Below, in pieces: positions 6,670 through 11,877 of a DNA stretch of 13,913 nt; within the stretch, counting starts at the first letter, position 1; each line of letters opens with the position of its first letter. Source of the stretch: Serpentinimonas sp. (GTDB taxonomy: Bacteria; Pseudomonadota; Gammaproteobacteria; Burkholderiales; Burkholderiaceae_C); assembly GCA_025458665.1 (NCBI GenBank), contig JALOSG010000054.1:1-13913 (forward strand), in the 5' to 3' direction. Position numbers and translations under genes: made by a program. The notes beneath the pieces were generated by a model, which was given only the letters and a program-made list of their open reading frames with translations, ran no database searches and was not told where the DNA came from.

Positions 6670-9150
6670 TCAGCCTCTGATTTTTTCCGGATCCAGTATC
6701 TGCACCATGGCCCGCATCTTGCCGTTGTTGCGGACTACCTCGGCGTCCAGCAGTCCGCTCACCCAGGTCTCGCTGCTCGAGAAGTTGGGCGGTACGGGCT
6801 GCAGGGCGCGGCGGTCGGTGGTGATGACCGTGACCACGTCATCCACCATAAGGCCCAGCACGGGCAGGTGGGGGGGAGCGCTGGAACGCAGGACGATCAC
6901 CACCCCATCGGTTTCGCGGGCCGGGTACTGGAGCCTGAAGTGCCTGCGCGCGCAACGCACGGGTACCAGTTGCGCCGGCTGCAGACTGGTGACTTCCAGC
7001 ATACCCAGCATGTCGCTTTGCTCGTGCCGAAGGCGGATGAGCCCCTTCTTCGATGCCGCCTCGTACAGGTGCTCCGCGGCAAGCCCGTACAGGTTGGGGC
7101 CAACCTGGAAAATGGCGAGCTCCATGCGTTGAGTGGGGTCGCCGACCGCCTGGGTGGACATCTGGCTTTCGCTCAGGTCTTGCCCCCGGCGCTCGGCCAC
7201 CCCAAGGCGCAGCGCCACCACCGCGCTGACGCGGTTGTCGTACCCATCGCTGACCTTGAACTCCCGGTAGCCCTTGGCTGCCACGCGTGCGCAGGCGTAG
7301 TACACGCAGCGCAACTCCAGCATGGTGGGCCCGCCGGCCAGCAAGCGGATGTCGTCGTGCGAAAAGTCGTCGCTGCTGGTGGCAATGACCACGCCGTCTT
7401 CATCGAGGAAGGCCGCCACGCCAGCCCGGTCGCCCATGACGTTGCCCAGCATGGCCCGGAACTCGGTGGCCGAGTCGAAAATCACTGCCACGCCGCCCAG
7501 GAAGTCGGTGCCATCTCGCCCCCCGCGCACGGCTGCCATGTAGACGTAGGTGTCACCCCGGTCGTGCAACTCGCAGGGCTGGAAATCACTCACGCAGTAG
7601 GACTCGCTGTCGGTCAGTGCCCTGACCGCCTGCAACCAGTGTGCTGGCACCGGGCTGCCTTCCAGCCCCGGGCGCTCGCTACTTCGCGACACCCCCCGCA
7701 CCATGCCCGCACGGTCGAACACCACCAGGCGGCTGTAGACCGTGTAGAGCTGGTTGATGTGATCCAGCACCTGGTTCAGCGCGGCCGGGTCGTGCTCGTC
7801 TGCCTCAGCGGCCAGCGCTTTCTGGAACGCGGGCGATTGCGCCCACCAGCGGCAGTCGTTCGCGCGCTCATACAGGTTGCGGTCCATCACGTCGGCGGCC
7901 AGTAGCGCCAGCGAAGCAGACTGCTGCCGGGCGCGGAACAGGGAGGTGCGGTACAGGTCCTTGATGGCCTGCCCCACCCGGTTCCTGGTCCGCTGGCCCG
8001 CCTGGTTGACCTGAGTGAGCACGGCATTGAGGCGCGCGCTGGCGTCTGCGGCACTGGCGCCTGTGGCGCGCTCCTGGCTGGCCAGTCGGCCGTTCCACAC
8101 CACGCGGCGCAAATCCCGGTTGATCGCATCGGCCTCTCGGCCCATGGCGTCGAGTTCCCCGTTGTCCACCGGAATGTCCTCGTCGGTGCTGCCTGAAGGG
8201 GCATGCTGGCGAAAGCCGGTGAGTAGCGAAACCATGGCCTGCGCACGCCACCCTGGGCCCGCATAGCCCTGGTAGCCTGGGCTGGGGCAAGACACCGCCA
8301 GGTACTCGCGTCCGGCAAACACGGTCAGGGCCACCTGGTGTTCTGGTACCGCCATGAGCTGCGCCCCGGGGGGCACATGGGTGCGGTCGTTGGTGGCAAT
8401 GACCTGCCCTTGGGCATCCGTCAGTACCAGCGCGAGCTGGTGGCGGTCATCGGCCAGACGTTCGAAGATCCGCTGCATTTCGTCTGCAAAGCGAAACTGC
8501 AGGACCAGCACCCCGACCGGTTGCCCCTGGCGGTCCTCCACCCGGTGGGCATACAGCAGACAGGCGGCATCACTGGCAAACAGGTCGCTGGTGCCAAAGC
8601 GTTCTACAAACCCGTCATGGGCCAGGGCGCTCTGAATCAGGGCTTCCTGGCCGGCAGAGCCGGGTGCATCGGCGTTCAAGCGGGCGGTCACGTTGCCCGC
8701 CACATCGGTGAGAACAATGTCCTCGTACACCGTGTACTTTTTGCGGTAATCCTCCAGACGCTGAACCATGAAGGCATGCAGCTCTGCCTGCCGGTCTGGG
8801 GCGGAGGAGCAGAAGCCACGCACCACAGGATCGAACGCCAGAAACCCCACGTCGGCGGTCCGCTCGAACAGGTTGCGCACCAGGATATCGATGGCGCACT
8901 GGGCGCGGGCCGACAACTCGTCGTTCAGCTCGGCCAGGTTCTCCCGAATCATCCGCTCGATCAACTCGGCCTGCAGCCGGTCGAACCGGTCGCGGGTGAC
9001 CGACAAGGTGGGCAGGATGTTGGCCGCTTCGGTGGGGCAACTGATGGCGGCGCTGGCTTCGATCATCTGCCAGATCAGGCCCAGATCGCTCAAGTCCCGC
9101 TGGGCAGTCTGCACCCGGCGCATGTGAACCACGTAGTCTTCAGTTTGCAT
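6670..9150 (-). CDS. tandem Cache-like sensor protein with C-terminal CheW domain
   Basis: 826 residues. A helical N-terminus (1-85) is followed by two related sensory modules: about 87-290 (NLFERTADVGFLAFDP, then YTVYEDIVLTDVAGNV and LVLTDAQGQVIATND) and about 417-640 (NLYERANDCRWWAQSP, then YTVYSRLVVFDRAGMV and AFLDEDGVVIATSSD). A helical linker (330-415) separates them. Residues about 675-824 form a CheW-like domain (MELAIFQVGPNLYGL, LGMLEVTSLQPAQLVPV, VLGLMVDDVVTVITTD, WVSGLLDAEV), which in chemotaxis couples receptors to CheA. No stretch is hydrophobic enough to be a membrane helix and no signal peptide is visible, so the protein should be cytoplasmic, although Cache domains are usually extracytoplasmic. 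There is no HAMP or methyl-accepting hairpin. It probably feeds a ligand signal to a CheA-type array, as a receptor-CheW fusion. It is the first gene of a minus-strand run with the permease and EAL genes. The ligand is unknown. Confidence 0.82.
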   Translation of the reverse strand: MQTEDYVVHMRRVQTAQRDLSDLGLIWQMIEASAAISCPTEAANILPTLSVTRDRFDRLQAELIERMIRENLAELNDELSARAQCAIDILVRNLFERTADVGFLAFDPVVRGFCSSAPDRQAELHAFMVQRLEDYRKKYTVYEDIVLTDVAGNVTARLNADAPGSAGQEALIQSALAHDGFVERFGTSDLFASDAACLLYAHRVEDRQGQPVGVLVLQFRFADEMQRIFERLADDRHQLALVLTDAQGQVIATNDRTHVPPGAQLMAVPEHQVALTVFAGREYLAVSCPSPGYQGYAGPGWRAQAMVSLLTGFRQHAPSGSTDEDIPVDNGELDAMGREADAINRDLRRVVWNGRLASQERATGASAADASARLNAVLTQVNQAGQRTRNRVGQAIKDLYRTSLFRARQQSASLALLAADVMDRNLYERANDCRWWAQSPAFQKALAAEADEHDPAALNQVLDHINQLYTVYSRLVVFDRAGMVRGVSRSSERPGLEGSPVPAHWLQAVRALTDSESYCVSDFQPCELHDRGDTYVYMAAVRGGRDGTDFLGGVAVIFDSATEFRAMLGNVMGDRAGVAAFLDEDGVVIATSSDDFSHDDIRLLAGGPTMLELRCVYYACARVAAKGYREFKVSDGYDNRVSAVVALRLGVAERRGQDLSESQMSTQAVGDPTQRMELAIFQVGPNLYGLAAEHLYEAASKKGLIRLRHEQSDMLGMLEVTSLQPAQLVPVRCARRHFRLQYPARETDGVVIVLRSSAPPHLPVLGLMVDDVVTVITTDRRALQPVPPNFSSSETWVSGLLDAEVVRNNGKMRAMVQILDPEKIRG

Positions 9151-9211
9151 GAAATAGGCCCCGAAAATCCGTTCCCTGTTGTCGTGATGGTGGCGGCATG
9201 AGTGCTGGCGC

Positions 9212-9240
9212 TGGATACCGGAGGGTCACATAAATATCAA
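9212..9240 (-). promoter_or_regulatory. candidate promoter of the sensor/CheW gene
   Basis: On the minus strand TTGATA (9240-9235, 5 of 6 to the -35 consensus) is followed after 17 bp by TATCCA (9217-9212, only 3 of 6 to the -10). Transcription would begin about 55 bases before ATG 9150. The weak -10 makes this tentative, and no flagellar sigma28-type sequence was recognised. Confidence 0.28.
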
Positions 9241-9278
9241 AATGACTCATCAGTGTTTTGCGCTTTTATCAATAACGC

Positions 9279-9295
9279 CGAGCATTGCGAGCAAT
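9279..9295. promoter_or_regulatory. possible regulator site: overlapping direct and inverted repeat
   Basis: CGAGCA occurs at 9279-9284 and again at 9288-9293 (9-bp period), and ATTGC-GA-GCAAT (9284-9295) is a 12-bp palindrome inside the same stretch. It lies in the AT-richer block upstream of the YHS-led operon. OmpR-type regulators bind direct repeats of similar phase, so autoregulation by the operon's own regulator is possible but unproven. Confidence 0.25.
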
Positions 9296-9362
9296 ATTCG
9301 GGCCATAAGTTCACGGCTGCTCCAGGAAGTCCCTGGGGCAGGGCGGCCAGACAGGGCGCCTT

Positions 9363-9383
9363 GCGGGCCGGAATGAGGCCCGC
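9363..9383. repeat. 7-bp perfect inverted repeat (stem-loop)
   Basis: GCGGGCC, loop GGAATGA, GGCCCGC. No T-tract follows on either strand, so it is not a standard terminator. It may shape the 5' leader of the YHS-led transcript if that starts in the AT-rich block, or it may be chance in GC-rich DNA. Confidence 0.35.
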
Positions 9384-9520
9384 GCGGGGTGGGCAGCGGT
9401 AGAGACCGGCGGTGGCATGCCCAGGAGATTCATGAGGAATTCGTGATGGTTTGGTGAGGACTGTGGGTGGGTGGCTGGGCAGACTGGACCTCCATCAACA
9501 CCACACGGAATCGAATCAAC

Positions 9521-10018
9521 ATGAACACAACACGGACCCGTGCAGGCAGCGCCACCGCCGCAGGACAGACCCGTCGGCACCTGTTGGCCCTGGCCCTGAC
9601 CAGTTTGGTCGTCTTCACACCCCTGGCTGCGAAGGCCTCTGGTCCTGTGAACATCAACGCCCAGGGCGTGGCAGTGCAGGGCTACGACCCGGTGGCCTAC
9701 TTTGTTCTGGGCAAGCCTGTGAAGGGCTCGCCCGACTTCACCGCCAGCTGGAACGGCGCCACCTACTGGTTTGCCAACGCCGCGCACCTGCAGGCCTTTC
9801 AGGCCGACCCCGCCCGCTACGAACCCCAATACGGTGGCTACTGCGCTTTTGGCGTGGCGCAGGGGGCCAAACCCGAGATCGACCCCAATGCGTTTGCTGT
9901 CGTGGACGGCAAGCTCTACCTCAACCTGAGCCGTGGCATCCAGCGGCGCTGGCAGGCCGACATCGCCGGCTACATCCAGAAAGCGAACCAGAACTGGCCA
10001 ACCCTGAAGGACCAGTGA
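9521..10018 (+). CDS. exported YHS-domain protein (YHS (seleno)protein family, Cys form)
   Basis: 165 residues. Residues 1-39 look like an export signal: TRRHLLALALTSLVVFTP gives a partial twin-arginine motif (T-R-R-x-L-L) with a hydrophobic core, and LAAKA-SG is a plausible cleavage site. The mature part is a YHS domain: VAVQGYDPVAYFVLGKPVKG (51-70), the YWFANAAHLQAF helix, and YGGYCAFGVAQG with C108. YHS domains occur in metal-handling proteins, and in this subfamily the C108 position can be selenocysteine; here it is an ordinary TGC. ATG 9521 was preferred to a GTG at 9467 because it leaves a sensible signal sequence, although the Shine-Dalgarno is poor (GGAA, 10 bases away). It is the first gene of the run leading to the two-component system. 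A periplasmic metal-binding role is inference. Confidence 0.88.
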   Translation: MNTTRTRAGSATAAGQTRRHLLALALTSLVVFTPLAAKASGPVNINAQGVAVQGYDPVAYFVLGKPVKGSPDFTASWNGATYWFANAAHLQAFQADPARYEPQYGGYCAFGVAQGAKPEIDPNAFAVVDGKLYLNLSRGIQRRWQADIAGYIQKANQNWPTLKDQ

Positions 10019-10131
10019 ACCTGCCGCCGTTCTGGCAGCCCCTTTCCACGAATTCGTTTCTCCCGCCGCCCACCTGTTCTCTCTGGGCTCTTGTTCCTCC
10101 GTTCCCTGTAACCACTGAAAAGGTCCTCACC

Positions 10132-10365
10132 ATGAAATCTCTGTCCAACAACCTCTCCCGCGCTCTCGCCACTGCCGTCGTCACCGCTTCGGCTGCGCTC
10201 AGCGGCTGCGCCATGGCGAGCTGCGCGCCGAAGTGCCGAACTGCTTCGGCCTGTGCCGCCAAGAAGTGTGCCGCCTGTGCCGCCAAGAAGTGTGCTGCCT
10301 GCAAGGCCAAGAAGTGCGCGGCCTGTGCTGCCAAGAAATGCGCGGCTTGCGGCGCCAAGAAGTAA
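10132..10365 (+). CDS. exported Cys/Lys/Ala-repeat protein with four C-x-x-C units; function unknown
   Basis: 77 residues including 12 cysteines (26, 31, 35, 41, 46, 49, 54, 57, 62, 65, 70, 73). Residues 1-25 form a signal sequence (basic start, then ALATAVVTASAALSG). LSGC (23-26) fits a lipobox, so C26 may be acylated; cleavage after AMA (27-29) by signal peptidase I is the alternative. From residue 41 an 8-residue unit, CAAKKCAA, repeats four times plus a partial fifth, placing C-x-x-C pairs at 46/49, 54/57, 62/65 and 70/73, each preceded by Lys-Lys. AAAAGG (10118-10123) is a good ribosome binding site. The architecture, a signal sequence plus Cys repeats, recalls HvfA/bufferin-type copper-binding peptides, but no modifying MNIO or DUF2063 gene is present in the window. 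A metal- or thiol-reactive envelope protein is the best inference. It sits between the YHS gene and the His-rich gene. Confidence 0.83.
   Translation: MKSLSNNLSRALATAVVTASAALSGCAMASCAPKCRTASACAAKKCAACAAKKCAACKAKKCAACAAKKCAACGAKK
10252..10362 (+). repeat. 24-bp tandem repeats, 4.6 copies, encoding the Cys/Lys units
   Basis: Units at 10252-10275, 10276-10299, 10300-10323, 10324-10347 and a 15-base partial unit at 10348-10362, each built on TGYGCYGCCAAGAARTGYGC. Units 1 and 2 differ by one base, while units 3 to 5 have several mostly synonymous changes. The period is a whole number of codons, so copy-number changes keep the frame. Confidence 0.9.
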
Positions 10366-10377
10366 GTAAGGTTGGGG

Positions 10378-10393
10378 TGGTCCCGCACGACCA
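10378..10393 (+). promoter_or_regulatory. small stem-loop before the His-rich protein gene
   Basis: TGGTC-CCGCAC-GACCA lies in the 34-base gap between the Cys-repeat gene and ATG 10400, ending 6 bases before the start. The gap has no clear Shine-Dalgarno at normal distance. The hairpin may hold down translation of the downstream gene relative to the small Cys protein. Only 5 bp of stem, so chance is possible. Confidence 0.3.
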
Positions 10394-10399
10394 AAGTCC

Positions 10400-11092
10400 A
10401 TGCGCCTGCCCATTCAGAAGCTTTCTACCGCCGAGCTGGGCCACACATGGCGTGCGGCCCAGCTCGGCCTGGAAGGCTTTTCGCGTGCCACCGCCGAGGC
10501 GGGCTCGCTCATCCAGAGCTGGGTGAGAGGTGCGCCGGTGTTGGCCATGGAGCACTATCCACCGTCGGACGTCAGAGACCTGGCCCAAGGCGTCCAGTTT
10601 TTCTACCACTGCCATCGCGCGGGCGGCCTGGAACACGGACACGTGCACCTGTTCGCACACGCCACGCGCACGGGTCGCCGCAGGCGAAGCGCCGCGGCTG
10701 GTCCGGGTTCCGATCCTTCTCACCTGATTGCGGTGGGTCTGGATGCTCGGGGGTTGCCGGTTTCTCTGTTCACCGTGAACCGGTGGGTCACGGGTGGCTA
10801 CTGGCTCGACACGTCCACCACGCTGGCATGGCTGCGCCGATGGACGCTGCCTGCTGACCTGCCCGACCACAGTGCCTCCGCACAGTGGCTGGTCGGCTTT
10901 CTCCGCATGTACCTGCCGGTGGTGGAGCGTGTGCTGCACCAGCGCGACCGTTGGCTGACCCGGCAACCCGACCCCGGCGAGGCGATGAACAACCAGCGCG
11001 TCGAGGTGATCAGCAGCGCCCGCATCGACTGGGCTGCAGACCTGCAGCGCCTTGACACACAAGCCCAGCGCAAGGGGCTGTGGACACCATGA
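10400..11092 (+). CDS. uncharacterised conserved His-rich protein (DUF6969-like, tentative)
   Basis: 230-residue predicted cytoplasmic protein with no signal peptide or membrane helix. Its most striking part is FFYHCHRAGGLEHGHVHLF (67-85), which sets H70, H72, H79, H81 and H83 close together, with H87 following. This would suit a metal site. Upstream MEHYPPSDVRD (50-60) and downstream SLFTVNRWVTGGYW (122-135) look like further conserved blocks. From memory it resembles the uncharacterised family named DUF6969, but I cannot confirm that here. No enzymatic function can be assigned. It begins 34 bases after the Cys-repeat gene, and its stop overlaps the response-regulator start (ATGA at 11089-11092), so it is translationally coupled to the two-component system. 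It may be a partner, loader or modifying enzyme for the Cys-repeat protein; this is inference from position. The start lacks a good Shine-Dalgarno. Confidence 0.72.
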   Translation: MRLPIQKLSTAELGHTWRAAQLGLEGFSRATAEAGSLIQSWVRGAPVLAMEHYPPSDVRDLAQGVQFFYHCHRAGGLEHGHVHLFAHATRTGRRRRSAAAGPGSDPSHLIAVGLDARGLPVSLFTVNRWVTGGYWLDTSTTLAWLRRWTLPADLPDHSASAQWLVGFLRMYLPVVERVLHQRDRWLTRQPDPGEAMNNQRVEVISSARIDWAADLQRLDTQAQRKGLWTP

Positions 11093-11877
11093 ATCAGCCC
11101 ACCACAGGCGCACGCGCCGCCACATCGGGCGCTCCGCGGCCCACCCCTCTGCAGGCCAGCGCTCCGAACCGGGACATTCTGGTGGTGGAGGATGAGCGCG
11201 ACATTGCCGAACTGATTGCGCTGCACCTGTCGGATCTGCCCGCCCAGGTCACCCTGGCCAGCGATGGCTTGAGCGGCCGTGAACTGGCTCTGCAGGACCG
11301 TTGGCACGCGATCGTGCTCGACATCGGCCTTCCCGGCCTGAACGGCCTGGATCTCTGCCGTGAGTTGCGGGCCAGTCTGCAGTCGGTGCCTATCCTGATG
11401 CTCACCGCACGCAGTGCCGAACTGGACCGCGTACTCGGCCTGGAGTTCGGCGCCGATGACTACCTCACCAAACCTTTCAGCGTCATCGAACTGCAAGCCC
11501 GAGTCAAAGCCTTGCTGCGGCGCTCGGCCATCACCAGGGTGGCGCAGGACGCGGCTTCGGCGCCGAATTCTCCCGTGGTCGTTCGCGGTAAGCTGAGAGT
11601 GGACCGCTTGCAGCGCCGTGCCTGGGTGTCGGGCAGCGAGGTGACACTGGCCCCGCGTGAGTTCGATCTGCTGTGGTATTTCGTGCAGCACCCCGGCTGT
11701 GTGTTCACCCGCTCCGAGCTTCTTGATGAGGTCTGGGGCTACAGCCATGACGGTTACGACCATACCGTGAACAGCCACATCAACCGCTTGCGCAGCAAGC
11801 TGGGGGATGAGCGAAACGGTTCGGCCTTCATCCACACGGTATGGGGCGTGGGCTACCGCTTCGAGGCGGAGCCATGA
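11089..11877 (+). CDS. OmpR/PhoB-family response regulator
   Basis: 262-residue DNA-binding response regulator. The receiver domain (about 28-145) has the acidic pair E35/D36, phospho-acceptor D78 in VLDIGLPGLNG, T106 in LTA and K128 in LTKPF. The C-terminal winged helix (about 165-260) has LAPREFDLLWYFVQHPG, SRSELLDEVWG-like TRSELLDEVWGYSHDGYDHTVNSHINRLRSKL split over helix and turn, and the final VWGVGYRFEAE. A Pro/Ala-rich extension of about 27 residues precedes the receiver. ATG 11089 was chosen because it overlaps the upstream stop as ATGA and has AAGGGG upstream; a GTG at 11080 would leave no room for a ribosome binding site. It overlaps the kinase gene by ATGA as well. By inference it controls the operon it sits in; the signal is not known. 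Confidence 0.95.
   Translation: MNQPTTGARAATSGAPRPTPLQASAPNRDILVVEDERDIAELIALHLSDLPAQVTLASDGLSGRELALQDRWHAIVLDIGLPGLNGLDLCRELRASLQSVPILMLTARSAELDRVLGLEFGADDYLTKPFSVIELQARVKALLRRSAITRVAQDAASAPNSPVVVRGKLRVDRLQRRAWVSGSEVTLAPREFDLLWYFVQHPGCVFTRSELLDEVWGYSHDGYDHTVNSHINRLRSKLGDERNGSAFIHTVWGVGYRFEAEP

Larger units (their letters stand above)
9151..9520. other. intergenic region between the divergent sensor/CheW and YHS genes
   Basis: 370 bases with no convincing gene. The block 9225-9310 is clearly richer in A and T than its surroundings and is the likely home of both divergent promoters. The block 9310-9480 is GC-rich with small inverted repeats (for example CCAGG-AAGTC-CCTGG and the stem at 9363-9383). 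AGGAG (9423-9427) precedes a five-codon frame, ATGAGGAATTCGTGA (9432-9446), which is more likely chance than a leader peptide. Confidence 0.6.

Noticed and set aside
6352..7905. 517-codon plus-strand open frame opposite the sensor/CheW gene
   Set aside because: Complement shadow: low-complexity, no ribosome binding site, and the minus strand carries clear Cache-like and CheW motifs.
9432..9456. Tiny overlapping frames (five and four codons) after AGGAG, as a leader peptide
   Set aside because: Too short and uninformative; there is no attenuator structure or regulatory codon run.
10252..10362. CRISPR array
   Set aside because: The repeats are contiguous with no spacers and are codon-phased within a gene.
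9451..10365. 304-codon open frame fusing part of the YHS gene region to the Cys-repeat protein
   Set aside because: Its first part is the wrong frame of the YHS gene. ATG 10132 has a good ribosome binding site and begins a signal sequence.
10132..10365. Histone H1-like DNA-binding protein (Ala/Lys repeats) as identity of the small repeat protein
   Set aside because: The regular C-x-x-C pairs and the N-terminal signal sequence with lipobox point to the envelope, and H1-like AAKP repeats lack Cys.
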